Below are positions 15,326-23,758 of a stretch of 64,000 bases of DNA, in pieces. The stretch spans positions 1 through 64,000 of the forward strand of contig JANNSD010000040.1 of the NCBI GenBank assembly GCA_031402225.1. Direction: 5' to 3'. Every line of letters begins with the position of its first letter. Position 1 is the stretch's first letter. The notes below the pieces were generated by a model that saw nothing but the letters and a program-made list of their open reading frames with translations, was not told the origin of the DNA and ran no database searches. Made by a program: the position numbers and the translations under genes. Source of the stretch: JAGGAG01 sp031402225. Its GTDB lineage: Bacteria > Gemmatimonadota > Gemmatimonadetes > Gemmatimonadales > GWC2-71-9.

Positions 15326-16111
15326 TCAGGGAAGCGGCGTGATTTCAACGTCCTGGCTCAGCACCAGCGGCAGTATGGCACCCTGCGCCGCGAGCGTGAC
15401 GTTCAGGTTGCTCTTCGACGCTGACTTGCCGCTGAGCAATGCGCCATCGGGTGACACCAGGTAACTCGAGGTGCCGGCACCGGTGCCATCGATATCAGCC
15501 GCGCCACCCGGGGTCTCCTGGGTGCCGGCAATCGACGAGCTGAACGCCCCCTCGACCCGGCTCGCCTTGACGCTCCCGCGTGCCTCAGCGCCGGTGACCT
15601 TGAAGTTCGTCACGGTACGGGTGGTCATGCTGCCGGAGGAGACGCCGTTCGAGGTTTCGGTGGTGTCGGTCCAGGCATCGCCCATCTTGAGGCGCCCGCG
15701 AAATGGCGGAAGGAGCTGCTGCGCGAGGCTGGTCAGCTGCAGGCCACCGGCGTCACTGCTGGCCTTCACGTTGCTCAGCTTGCCGTTGGCGTCGACCAAG
15801 CCGGTCACCACCACTCCGGCCGCCTTCGTCAGCATGTCGGCCGGTGCTCCCGGTGGCAGCGAATCGCCACGGATCGAGTCCACGGTCACTTTCAGGCTGC
15901 GTCCGCCAGTGGTGTCGGTAAGCGTGAGCTGCACGAAGCTCGTTGTCTTGACGACGAAGCCTTGCTTGCCGCCGCCCAGCGCCGTGGCGTCCACTTCCTG
16001 AAAGATTCGCTGTGCCACCTTGTAGCGCGTGGTGACGCTCGCCATGTGGGGGGCGGGGACCATCATTGCCCCGGAGAAGAGGGCGCCAGCCATCAGGACG
16101 CGAGCTTGCAT
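15326..16111 (-). CDS. Hypothetical secreted protein (paralogue pair)
   Basis: 261 aa with an N-terminal signal peptide (MQARVLMAGALFSGAMMVPAPHMA) without lipobox. The body is Thr/Ser/Gly-rich and beta-strand-like, with VTVDSIRGDSLPPGAPADML, QQLLPPFRGRLKMGDAWTDTTE and LPLVLSQDVEI. These blocks recur in the next gene (14424-15281). The GDAWTDTTE segment resembles periplasmic or surface proteins of unknown function in high-GC diderms; I cannot name a family. It heads a probable three-gene minus-strand unit with the paralogue and mtgA. Confidence 0.75.
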   Translation of the reverse strand: MQARVLMAGALFSGAMMVPAPHMASVTTRYKVAQRIFQEVDATALGGGKQGFVVKTTSFVQLTLTDTTGGRSLKVTVDSIRGDSLPPGAPADMLTKAAGVVVTGLVDANGKLSNVKASSDAGGLQLTSLAQQLLPPFRGRLKMGDAWTDTTETSNGVSSGSMTTRTVTNFKVTGAEARGSVKASRVEGAFSSSIAGTQETPGGAADIDGTGAGTSSYLVSPDGALLSGKSASKSNLNVTLAAQGAILPLVLSQDVEITPLP

Positions 16112-16284
16112 TGTCAGCCTCGAAAAAGGAAACGCGCCCTGGTTACGGAGCGCTCGGGGATTGTCCCCGAATCATGTCGGCCCCCCAGACCGGGAGCTTG
16201 TCCCGGTCGGAGTGGCGGTCACCGGCAAATTCTAGCTGCCCTTGGGGACGCGGGGAAGCAGGGCGGGTCACTGGTCACCAAGAC
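16112..16284 (-). other. Leader region with two short hairpins
   Basis: There is no gene here. Two perfect small inverted repeats stand out: TCGGGGA/TCCCCGA (about 16153-16169) and GACCGGGA/TCCCGGTC (about 16188-16208). On the minus strand a -10-like TAGAAT (about 16229-16234) has no clear -35. If it is used, both hairpins would lie in the 5' leader of the secreted-protein gene starting at 16111. Confidence 0.35.
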
Positions 16285-16319
16285 CGGCCGCCTCCGGCAA
16301 CGAGTGCCGGAGGCGGCCG
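16285..16319 (-). terminator. rnpB: Hairpin downstream of RNase P RNA
   Basis: A perfect 15 bp GC-rich stem (16285-16299 with 16305-16319) and 5 nt loop, starting 1 nt beyond the predicted 3' end of the RNase P RNA on the minus strand. It is followed by GTCTTGG rather than a clean T-run, so termination is likely but of modest quality. Confidence 0.65.
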
Positions 16320-16320
16320 T

Positions 16321-16719
16321 GGGTCGGACCGTAAGCCGAGTCTTGTTCCCCTGGCGTGAGCCAGTGGGATGGTCATCTGTCTGGGACGACCGTCGCCGGT
16401 CGCCTCGAGCAGCCTACCCGCGGCTACCGCCCGTATCCCCGAAGGGACCGGACGGGGGGCGGTGTGGGTCACACCTCGCCGCTTATTTGGCCTTGCTCCG
16501 ACTGGGGGTTACCGTGCCGCTCCCGTTGCCGGAAGCGCGGTGGGCTCTTACCCCACCATTTCACCCTTACCCTTCGCTTGCTTGCGCTTGCGCCGGGCGG
16601 TTTGCTTTCTGTTGCCCTGTCCGTCGCCTTGCGGCGCCCAGGCGTTACCTGGCAGTCTACCCGATGGAGCTCGGACTTTCCTCGGATGCCGAAGCACCCG
16701 CGACCATCACGTCCGACCC
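16321..16719 (-). ncRNA. rnpB: RNase P RNA (class A)
   Basis: Catalytic RNA of RNase P, about 399 nt, on the minus strand. Diagnostic conserved blocks appear in order: GAGGAAAGTCCGAGCTCC near the 5' end, then GGTAACGCC, ACAGAAAGCAAACCGCC, GGGTGAAATGGTGGGGTAAG, ACAGATGACCATC and, close to the 3' end, AAGACTCGGCTTACGG. The ends are set by a perfect 9 bp P1 helix, GGGTCGGAC at 16719-16711 pairing with GTCCGACCC at 16329-16321. A strong hairpin follows. Frames read through here on either strand are artefacts. The protein subunit is encoded at 10109. Confidence 0.96.
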
Positions 16720-16730
16720 AAGACCAAGCT

Positions 16731-16841
16731 AACAGCGTAAGGAGGAACGGCAAAAAACGTGAGGAGGAACTGAAACGGCGGTAATCGTTCCGCAGTCGCA
16801 GTTCCTCCTTACGCTGTTGTCGTTCCTCCTCACGCGGTTCA
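16731..16841. repeat. Inverted GCGTRAGGAGGAAC elements between rnpB and kinase gene
   Basis: Two direct copies (16735 and about 16758) face two copies in opposite orientation (16801 and 16822). The outermost 18 nt, AACAGCGTAAGGAGGAAC at 16731-16748, is matched perfectly by its reverse complement at 16801-16818, so the stretch could fold into a long hairpin. It lies directly upstream of rnpB and directly downstream of the kinase stop. Any rnpB promoter must lie within it; TTGCCG followed 17 nt later by TTAGCT is a weak candidate. Confidence 0.8.
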
Positions 16842-16846
16842 GGCTC

Positions 16847-19800
16847 CTAACTCCGCTCCTGCAACTGCGCCAGTTTCTGCTGCGCCTCCTGCACAAACAC
16901 CTGCAAGTCGGGATCAGCCTGGGTCCACTGGGCGAGCGCAAGCTTGTACTGCTCCCGGGCATCATCGGGGCGCCCGAGCTTCTCGAGCACGGCGCCGCGC
17001 AGGAGCCGGACCCGGCCGAGGATGCCCCAGCGCATGTCGAACTGGTCGGCATTGAGTTCCGGGCCGTCGAAGCCCTCGAGCAGCTTGAGCGCGCGCTCGT
17101 AGTCGCCGAGCAGGTAGTACGCCTGCGCCGCCAGTGGCCGGCGGAACACGAGGTATCCTGGCTCCTTCACCGACATCGACACGGAGTCCGGCTCGGCGAG
17201 CGCCTTGCGTGCCGCCGCCTGATCGTTGTGCTCCAGTGCCATGAGGGCGCGCACTTCCTTGGCCGGCGGCGCGCCGCCCATGGCCTGCATCTCCTTCATC
17301 GCCGATTCATCGGGCGTGGCCGACGTGAGGAGCCCCACCGCCGCGGCCCCACCGGCCGCCAGAAGTTTGGCACGCTTCTCGGGTGGCACGGAGCGACTCG
17401 CCTCAGCGGCGCTCTGCCAGATCCGTCTCATGCCGGCGGTGGGCACACCCGTGGCGGCGTAGAGTTCGCCCTGCATCCGCCAGTTCCACGCGTCGCGCTC
17501 GCTCGCCGCGTCGGTACCCGCGACAGGGTTGCCGAAGCGGACGCTATTGGCGAGATCGATGAGTTTTGCGGCCTGACCGACGTTACCCTGGTACGCGAGC
17601 ACGTTGGCGGCGATCGCGAGCCGTTCGGCAGCATCGGTGGCCCCGTTGATCGGCCGCATGTCTTCGGGCGTGAGCGAGTCGATAGAGACGCCGAGTTGCC
17701 GCGCCGCGCGGGGCGCGTCGCCGGAGGCGAACCGGATGCGCGCGTCGTCGAACGGCAGCTCGGGATGGTTCGGGACCACGGCACGGAAGCGCGCCACTTC
17801 GCTGCCCGCGCCGGCGTAGTCCTGTGCGGCGATGAGGGCCGCGAGTAACGCCTCGTGGGCCTTGGCCGTTGCCGGTTGCAGATTGGCCCAGTCGCGTGCC
17901 AGCCGGATTGACTCGGTGCGCGCGCGCGTCACCGCCAGGCCGGTCGCGACGCTGTCGATGACCCGCTTGCTCTTGTCGGTGTAGATCAGGGCAATGGAGT
18001 CGCCGGGCAGGAGCACCCACATAGGGTTCTGCCGTGAGGCCCGCCCGAGGATGAAGTTCACGTGCTCGAACGCCAGGCTGTAGCCGGGGTCCAGCGCCAG
18101 CGCCCGCTTGAACGCGCGCATCGACGCCGTGAATCGCCTGGGCAGGGGCTCTTTCTCGTCGTGGAACCAGGCATCGCCCAGGCCATACCAGGCATCGGGG
18201 TCGTCGGGGTTCTTGACCAGGAGCTCGTCGTACAGGCGACGCGCGTCGGCGTTCGCACCCTGAACAAAGGTGCGGTAGGCATGGATCATCGTCTGTTCGC
18301 GGACCGGCAGCCGGGTGGCGTAGAGTTCGGCGCGCGCGATTGCGTTGGCCCCGATCGAGTCTCCGCCGCCATGCATCCAGCCCCGCGTCACCGAGAGCTT
18401 GTAGTACGCGAGCCCGAACGTTGAGTCGGCCGCGATCGCCTTGCGCAGGGACGCCTCGGCCGCCGGCAGGTCCCAGTCGTTGAGCGCCCCGTCACCGGCG
18501 AGGTACGCGCGATACGCCTCGACCGAGCGCGTCGTCGCCTGCGCCAGGCCGATCCGCTCTCCCTGTGGCGCGCCGGAAATATCGAGTAGCTGTGCGGCGA
18601 GCTGGTCGAAGAGCGGGCGCACTTCATCGTCGGCTGGCGCCGCAGCTCGTGCCAGGTCGACCTGCCTGCCGGTGGCGACATCGACAACGCGGGCGGCGAG
18701 ACGAAGGGTGTCGCCACTCCGGTCGAACTCCCCGAGGACCACCGTCCAGACGCCCGCGCGGCGCGCCAGCCGCCGCGCCTCATCGAGGCCCACGACCCCG
18801 CCGTCGGCGACGTGCGCCGCTTCCATCAGGTCGTGTACCCGCTCAGGGCCGACGACCTGAAGGTCGTTCCACTGGCCAAGGGCAAGCGACAGCATGCTGA
18901 CGCTGCCGTCGCGCAGCCACTCGCCGGCGGAATCGGCGCGCACGTTGGCGAACGGCAGGACGAGGATGGACTGCCGCGGATTCGTGCCGCGGGGCGGGCC
19001 GTCGTGGTTCATCGCCTTCACGGCCACCGCGCCGACAAGCAACAGGGCGCCGGCCGCCAGCACCGCTCGCCGGCGCTTCCACGAACGGCGCGGTGCAGGG
19101 CTATGCTCCCCGCTCAAGGCGACCGATAGCGCCTCGCCGGTCTGCCACCGCTCGTCGGGGTGTTTTTCCAGGGCGCGCATGATGGCGCCCGAAAGGGCTG
19201 CCGGGCTGTCGGGCCGAGACTTCTCGACCGGCGTGGGGCGGTCGGTGAGGTGGCGCGAAATGACGACACGATGCGAGCCGGTGAACGGCGGTGCGCCGGT
19301 GAGCATCTCGTACGCAACGACGCCCAATGAGTAGAGGTCACTACGCGCGTCCACCTCCTCTCCGGCAGCCTGCTCCGGGCTCATGTAGGCCGGAGTACCG
19401 AGGGCGACACCGCGGCCGGTAGTCGGCTCCTCGCCCTCCGGCTCGCCGGCCATGGCGCGGGCGATGCCGAAGTCCACCAGCATGGGCCGCCCCGACGCGC
19501 GATCGATGAGGATGTTCTCGGGCTTCACGTCCCGGTGCACCAGCCCGGCACGGGCAGCGGCATCGAGCGCCATGGCCACGTCCGCGGTGATCCGTCGGGC
19601 ATCATCGACACTGAGACGCGGCTCGCGCCGCAGCCGGTCGCGCAGCGTCTCGCCCTCGACGCGGTCCATGACGTAGTAGAGGAGGCCATCGGCCTCGCCG
19701 GCGGCGTGCACCGCCACGATGCCTGGATGACGGAACTTGGCAATCATGCGGGCTTCGGCCAGGAAGCGGCGTACGATACCGTCGTGGTGCGTCAGCGATG

Positions 19801-19960
19801 GGTGCACGACCTTGATGGCTACCCGGCGGTCGAGCTTGCGGTCGGTGGCCTCGAAGACGACCCCCATGCCGCCGCGCCCCAGCTCATGCTCGAGCTGGTA
19901 CTGCGTCCCCAGGGCGTGCTGGAGGCGCTCGCGCAGGCTGGGCCCGGTGGGTTCACTCAT
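16847..19960 (-). CDS. Membrane Ser/Thr protein kinase with TolB-like and TPR regions
   Basis: 1037 aa Hanks-type kinase. The kinase domain (about 20-280) is complete: glycine loop GRGGMGVVFEA, VAIKVV lysine, HRDVKPEN catalytic loop, DFG (LVDFGIAR) and SPE in place of APE. A single transmembrane helix (AVLAAGALLLVGAVAV, about 305) is followed by a TolB/FlgO-like segment beginning SILVLPFANVRADS, then a long alpha-helical TPR-type region to the C-terminus. It probably senses an extracytoplasmic state and phosphorylates cytoplasmic proteins. A GTG lies 12 nt upstream, but the ATG at 19960 has GGAG at suitable spacing, so I use it. Confidence 0.92.
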   Translation of the reverse strand: MSEPTGPSLRERLQHALGTQYQLEHELGRGGMGVVFEATDRKLDRRVAIKVVHPSLTHHDGIVRRFLAEARMIAKFRHPGIVAVHAAGEADGLLYYVMDRVEGETLRDRLRREPRLSVDDARRITADVAMALDAAARAGLVHRDVKPENILIDRASGRPMLVDFGIARAMAGEPEGEEPTTGRGVALGTPAYMSPEQAAGEEVDARSDLYSLGVVAYEMLTGAPPFTGSHRVVISRHLTDRPTPVEKSRPDSPAALSGAIMRALEKHPDERWQTGEALSVALSGEHSPAPRRSWKRRRAVLAAGALLLVGAVAVKAMNHDGPPRGTNPRQSILVLPFANVRADSAGEWLRDGSVSMLSLALGQWNDLQVVGPERVHDLMEAAHVADGGVVGLDEARRLARRAGVWTVVLGEFDRSGDTLRLAARVVDVATGRQVDLARAAAPADDEVRPLFDQLAAQLLDISGAPQGERIGLAQATTRSVEAYRAYLAGDGALNDWDLPAAEASLRKAIAADSTFGLAYYKLSVTRGWMHGGGDSIGANAIARAELYATRLPVREQTMIHAYRTFVQGANADARRLYDELLVKNPDDPDAWYGLGDAWFHDEKEPLPRRFTASMRAFKRALALDPGYSLAFEHVNFILGRASRQNPMWVLLPGDSIALIYTDKSKRVIDSVATGLAVTRARTESIRLARDWANLQPATAKAHEALLAALIAAQDYAGAGSEVARFRAVVPNHPELPFDDARIRFASGDAPRAARQLGVSIDSLTPEDMRPINGATDAAERLAIAANVLAYQGNVGQAAKLIDLANSVRFGNPVAGTDAASERDAWNWRMQGELYAATGVPTAGMRRIWQSAAEASRSVPPEKRAKLLAAGGAAAVGLLTSATPDESAMKEMQAMGGAPPAKEVRALMALEHNDQAAARKALAEPDSVSMSVKEPGYLVFRRPLAAQAYYLLGDYERALKLLEGFDGPELNADQFDMRWGILGRVRLLRGAVLEKLGRPDDAREQYKLALAQWTQADPDLQVFVQEAQQKLAQLQERS

Positions 19961-20157
19961 CCGCGGCTCCACGTTCGTTGGGGAAAGGCGAGAAAGCCCC
20001 TCGCGGCGCAGGGCCGGTCGGGGATTCCATCCTCCTTGGACGCCTGAACCCTGCGGGAGGTTGCGCGGGACCTGTTGCCTGCGGCTCCCCGTGCCATTTG
20101 AGCCCTGGTTGAGGGTGGCGGTCCACTATCGCCGCCTCCACTACCAGCCAGGAACAT

Positions 20158-21036
20158 ATGATGCTTGTTGCCACGCCGGCCGACGCCAGGGGCACTCCCA
20201 CCGTCGCCGCCATTCTTTCGCCCGCTGAGCGCTCCCGCGTGGACGCGGCGGGCACCGGCTGCTTCACCATCCTGCACCGGGAGTCGATCTCCGACGCGAT
20301 CCGCATGGTGCGGGAACGTCCAGTCGATGCGGTACTGCTGTCGGTGCAGCAGTGCGGGCCCGAACACGTGGATGGCGTGGCGCACCTGATCCGCGAATTT
20401 CCCAGCGTGCCCACCGTGGCCCTCGTGTCGCAGTACGGGCCCCGGTCCACGGAAACCCTGCTCCTGCTGGGCGCAAGCGGCGTCAAGCGCGTCATCGATG
20501 TTACCGCTCCCACCGGATGGGGGCACCTCAGGGAGCTCCTGACCCAGCCGGTCACGCGTTCCACTGCTCGCATCCAGGGGCCGGTGCTTGCTGCCCTGAC
20601 GGACATGACACTCGATACCCGGCTCTTCCTCGAGGCGATGATCCGTCTCGCACCCGACACCCCCACGGTGCGCAACCTCGCCAAGCGCCTCGGGGTGCGC
20701 CCCAGCACCCTCATGTCGCGGTTTGCCCGCGCCGACCTGCCCAGTCCAAAGAGCTATCTCGCGGCGATCAGGCTCCTGCATGCCGCACAGCTCTTCGAGG
20801 ACTCGGGGCTTTCTATCGCCGATGTGGCCTACCGGCTCGACTACTCATCGCCCCAGTCCTTCGGGCGGCACGTCCGGTCACTCCTGGGCATTACCTCAAC
20901 CGAGTTCCGGCACCGCTTTCCGTTTCCCGTGGCGGTGGAACGATTTGTAACGCTGCTCATTGCACCCTACGCCGCTGTGTGGGAGCGGTTTCATCCGCTG
21001 CAGCGAACCGGGAGCACCCATGTCGTTCGAGTATGA
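20158..21036 (+). CDS. AraC-family regulator with receiver-like N-terminal domain
   Basis: 292 aa. Residues 1-130 look like a degenerate response-regulator fold (VDAVLLSVQQCGPEHVDG, VPTVALVSQYGPRS, LLLGASGVKRVIDV); no clear phospho-accepting Asp is evident. Residues about 165-255 form an AraC helix-turn-helix pair, with SYLAAIRLLHAAQLFEDSGLSIADVAYRLDYSSPQSFGRHVR as the well-conserved second half. The targets are unknown. It is divergent from the large kinase (197 nt gap) and stands alone on its strand. Two ATG codons at 20158 and 20161 are equally possible starts. Confidence 0.85.
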   Translation: MMLVATPADARGTPTVAAILSPAERSRVDAAGTGCFTILHRESISDAIRMVRERPVDAVLLSVQQCGPEHVDGVAHLIREFPSVPTVALVSQYGPRSTETLLLLGASGVKRVIDVTAPTGWGHLRELLTQPVTRSTARIQGPVLAALTDMTLDTRLFLEAMIRLAPDTPTVRNLAKRLGVRPSTLMSRFARADLPSPKSYLAAIRLLHAAQLFEDSGLSIADVAYRLDYSSPQSFGRHVRSLLGITSTEFRHRFPFPVAVERFVTLLIAPYAAVWERFHPLQRTGSTHVVRV

Positions 21037-21078
21037 CGGGGTGACGAGTCGGCGCCGCTTTGCCACACCGCCGGCCAC

Positions 21079-21591
21079 CTACGGCTTGCGCCGGTACCAG
21101 CCGTCGAAGGCTACCGTCCAGGTGGATCCGCCGTCGGTGGATTGCTCCCAGAACTGGCGCACCCGACCATCCGCCTGGGGTGTCCATGCCGCGCGCTGTT
21201 TCACCCTTGCACCGCCCTGAGCCAGGGCCTCGCCCTCCAGCACCATGCTTTCGCGGCGCAGGCCACCCACCATCTGCAGGATCAGGCCGTCGCTGCCCAC
21301 CCACGCCTGCTCCCATTTCTGCTGCAATGGATCAAAGAAGTTGAGGCTCTGGCCGCTGCCGCCGCGGCTGCCGACCCAGTTCTCGTGGATCAGGCAGCCA
21401 CCTTCCTCGCGCACGACGCGGTTCGTGCCATAGACAGTTTGCCCCGCGCTGTCGGTGACTTCCCAGTCGCCAACCCAGAAATCGAACTGACGGTGTACGT
21501 CGCTGGTACACGCCGCCGGCGGGGCCTGCTGGGCCTGGAGTCGGGCGATCAACAGCGGGAGGAGAACGGCGAGGGAGAGCACGCGACGCAT
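21079..21591 (-). CDS. Hypothetical secreted protein (DUF1579-like)
   Basis: 170 aa with a signal peptide (MRRVLSLAVLLPLLIARLQA, cleaved near AQ). The mature start FDFWVGDWEVTD is the typical opening of DUF1579 and related lipocalin-like beta-barrel families, and the alternating strands (GCLIHENWVG, LNFFDPLQQKWEQAWV, WYRRK) fit. Function is unknown. Its start lies 1 nt after the RidA stop, so it is translated from the same message as the RidA and amine-oxidase genes. Confidence 0.75.
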   Translation of the reverse strand: MRRVLSLAVLLPLLIARLQAQQAPPAACTSDVHRQFDFWVGDWEVTDSAGQTVYGTNRVVREEGGCLIHENWVGSRGGSGQSLNFFDPLQQKWEQAWVGSDGLILQMVGGLRRESMVLEGEALAQGGARVKQRAAWTPQADGRVRQFWEQSTDGGSTWTVAFDGWYRRKP

Positions 21592-21592
21592 G

Positions 21593-21976
21593 TCAGTCCG
21601 CCCTGACGGCTGCGGTGGCCGTGATTTCCACGAAGTAGCCGTAGTGGAGCCCGGTCACCGGCACCACGGTACGCGATGGCCGGTGGGCGCCCAGGACCTC
21701 GGCGTATGCGGCGTTCACCTTGGGCCAGTGCGCCACATCGGTGATGTAGATGGTGACGGCCAGCAGGTGGTCGAGGTCGCTTCCTGCCGCGCGGAGGATC
21801 GCCTCGACGTTGCGCAGTGTGCGCCGGGTCTGTTCTTCCACCGTGCCGTGCGGTGCATCGGGCCACGTGGGGTCGAGGGGCAGCTGGCCCGCGACATATA
21901 CCACGCTGCTGTGCACGATCGCTTGCGAGTAGTGCCCTGCGGGCCGGGGTGCGTCAGGCGTGTGTACGTGGCGCAT
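21593..21976 (-). CDS. RidA family protein (enamine/imine deaminase)
   Basis: 127 aa, full length for the YjgF/YER057c/UK114 family. The conserved C-terminal block HRPSRTVVPVTGLHYGYFVEITATA contains the Arg needed for imine hydrolysis (about residue 103), and YVAGQLPLDP is the typical N-terminal signature. RidA enzymes hydrolyse reactive enamines and imines made by PLP or flavin enzymes. Its gene lies between an FAD-dependent amine oxidase (15 nt upstream) and a secreted protein (1 nt downstream), so it may clear the imine formed by that oxidase; this pairing is inferred from context. Confidence 0.9.
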   Translation of the reverse strand: MRHVHTPDAPRPAGHYSQAIVHSSVVYVAGQLPLDPTWPDAPHGTVEEQTRRTLRNVEAILRAAGSDLDHLLAVTIYITDVAHWPKVNAAYAEVLGAHRPSRTVVPVTGLHYGYFVEITATAAVRAD

Positions 21977-21991
21977 GCGTCGATCTCCGTC

Positions 21992-23155
21992 TCAGAGGAG
22001 GATGGGCGCCGGGTTGGGCTCACCCTCGAGGAACCGCGTGGGCCGCAGCGCGCGTGCGTCAAGCGACACGGCACCCCCAGTGAGGATCATCTCGGCCAGC
22101 AGCAGGCCCAGGGCGGGCGAGTGCATGACGCCGTGCCCGGACGATCCGTTGATGAGCCAGAAGTTGTCGAGGCCCGGCGCGGCGCCGAGAATGGCGTGGT
22201 GGTCGGGCGACATCTCGTACAGCCCGCACCAGCTGCCGGTCCGGTCGACCGGTATCGAGCGCAGCGCGGGCACCCGCTGGTGCGCTCGGGACAACACGCC
22301 ATCCAGCCACGTCGTGTCGAAGGTCGTGTCGTACCGATCTGCACCTGTGGTGTCGGTGGGCCACAGGAGGAGCACCCGGCCATCGCGCACGCGAAAGTGG
22401 AAGCCGTCTTCGGCGAAGATGGTCATGGGCATGGCGCTCGGCAACGCGCTGGTGGGGGCCGTGAGTGCTACCTGCCGGCGCACCGGGGTTACGGGGAGGT
22501 CCACTCCAGCCAGCTGGGCCAGGTCGGCGGCCCAGGCACCGGTGGCGTTGACAACGTGGCCGGCGGCGATGCGCCCGGTCCTGGTGGTCACCGCGGTGAT
22601 GCGGCGACCGTCGCGCTCGAACCCGAGTGGCGACGCGTCGTACTGCACCGCCGCCCCGGCGCGGAGTGCGGCGTCGAGGTAGCCCTGAAGAATCCCCATG
22701 GGGCGGATGTAGCCGTCGGTGGACCCGAAGCTGCCACCCACCACGCCGTCGAGCACGATCGCCGGGTTGAGGCGCGCAATCTCCTCCAGTCCCACCATGG
22801 AGGACTCGACGAGACCGGCGGCACGCTGCACCGCGATGGCTTCCCGAAGGGTGCCGAGCTGGCCGTGGTCGGCTGCGAGGAAGAGGTAACCGACGGGCTG
22901 ATACCCGCAGTCGCCGCCAGTCTCCTCGTGGAAGCGCCGGAGCTTCTCGCGCGTCAGGAGCGACAGACGGACGTTGATGGCGGACGCGAACTGGGTGCGG
23001 AACCCACCAGTGGCCCGCCCAGTGCTTCCGCTGCCGGGAGCGGAGCCCCGATCCAGGAGAAGGACCGAACGGCAACCCAGCATCGTGAGGTGCCAGGCCA
23101 CCGCGGCGCCCATGACGCCGGCGCCTATGATGACCACTTCGGCGGTGCGGGTCAC
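21992..23155 (-). CDS. FAD-dependent amino acid/amine oxidase (DAO family)
   Basis: 387 aa. The N-terminal Rossmann motif is intact (VVIIGAGVMGAAVAWHL), followed by the DAO-type GRATGGFRTQF and a C-terminal FAD block SSGHGVMHSPALG. The overall pattern resembles sarcosine oxidase beta / glycine oxidase-like enzymes that oxidise secondary or primary amines to imines; the substrate cannot be read from sequence. The start is a GTG at 23155 (the alternative ATGs are internal to the FAD motif). It is followed by ridA, supporting an amine-to-imine-to-carbonyl route. A heptamer array separates it from pyrE. Confidence 0.85.
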   Translation of the reverse strand: MTRTAEVVIIGAGVMGAAVAWHLTMLGCRSVLLLDRGSAPGSGSTGRATGGFRTQFASAINVRLSLLTREKLRRFHEETGGDCGYQPVGYLFLAADHGQLGTLREAIAVQRAAGLVESSMVGLEEIARLNPAIVLDGVVGGSFGSTDGYIRPMGILQGYLDAALRAGAAVQYDASPLGFERDGRRITAVTTRTGRIAAGHVVNATGAWAADLAQLAGVDLPVTPVRRQVALTAPTSALPSAMPMTIFAEDGFHFRVRDGRVLLLWPTDTTGADRYDTTFDTTWLDGVLSRAHQRVPALRSIPVDRTGSWCGLYEMSPDHHAILGAAPGLDNFWLINGSSGHGVMHSPALGLLLAEMILTGGAVSLDARALRPTRFLEGEPNPAPILL

Positions 23156-23160
23156 ACTAA

Positions 23161-23188
23161 GAGTCGTGGGTGGTGAGTCGTGAGTCGG
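23161..23188. repeat. Heptamer array GRGTSGT x4
   Basis: Four units (GAGTCGT, GGGTGGT, GAGTCGT, GAGTCGG) lie just upstream of the amine oxidase start codon on the minus strand, between it and pyrE. Like the yidC array it occupies the place of a ribosome-binding site. Confidence 0.85.
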
Positions 23189-23206
23189 CAGACAGTCGTC
23201 AGCCGC

Positions 23207-23758
23207 CTAGGCATGGATATCGAGTGAGACGGTAGTTGTTAGTGCTACGACTGTGTGTCCGAGCCCTTCAAGATGGACTCTTCCGCCCTGAAGCCGGTCT
23301 ACGACCGCCAGCACGCCGAGTACGATTCCGCCAGCGTCCCGGACGGCGGTGATGGCCCTCTCGGCGGACCCACCCGACGTAATAACGTCTTCCACCACCA
23401 CGACTCTTGCGCCCTCCCGGAAGTTGCCTTCAATGGAGCGGCCGGTGCCATGGCCCTTGGCTTCCTTGCGTACACTGAAGGCATCGATGATGGGAGGGGA
23501 TCCTGCGCTGGTGGCAGAGACGGCGTAGGCCACTGGGTCCGCGCCCATCGTGAGGCCACCGATGGCATCGGGCGCCCAGCCGGCGGTGCGGACGGCGGCA
23601 AGTCCCAGGCGACCGATGAGGATCATGCCCTGGGCCGACATGGTGGTAAGGCGGCAGTCGATGTAGTAGCTGGAGCGCTGACCGGATGCGAGGAGGAAAT
23701 CGCCAAACCGCACCGAGCGCTCCCGGAGGAGCTGCTCCAGTGCCGCCTGGTCGTTCAT
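23207..23758 (-). CDS. pyrE: Orotate phosphoribosyltransferase
   Basis: 183 aa. It converts orotate and PRPP to orotidine 5'-phosphate in pyrimidine synthesis. The PRPP-binding motif VVVVEDVITSGGS (about 117-129) is clear, as are the opening SVRFGDFLLASGQRSSYYIDCR and the loop FSVRKEAKGHGTG. Length is at the short end of the family but complete. Its start overlaps the stop of the kinase gene by 4 nt (23755-23758), an unusual partner for a biosynthetic gene. No other pyr genes are in the window. Confidence 0.93.
   Translation of the reverse strand: MNDQAALEQLLRERSVRFGDFLLASGQRSSYYIDCRLTTMSAQGMILIGRLGLAAVRTAGWAPDAIGGLTMGADPVAYAVSATSAGSPPIIDAFSVRKEAKGHGTGRSIEGNFREGARVVVVEDVITSGGSAERAITAVRDAGGIVLGVLAVVDRLQGGRVHLEGLGHTVVALTTTVSLDIHA

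Noticed and set aside
16275..16784. Several overlapping reading frames on both strands
   Set aside because: They lie across the RNase P RNA, whose conserved blocks and P1 helix explain the sequence; none resembles a protein.
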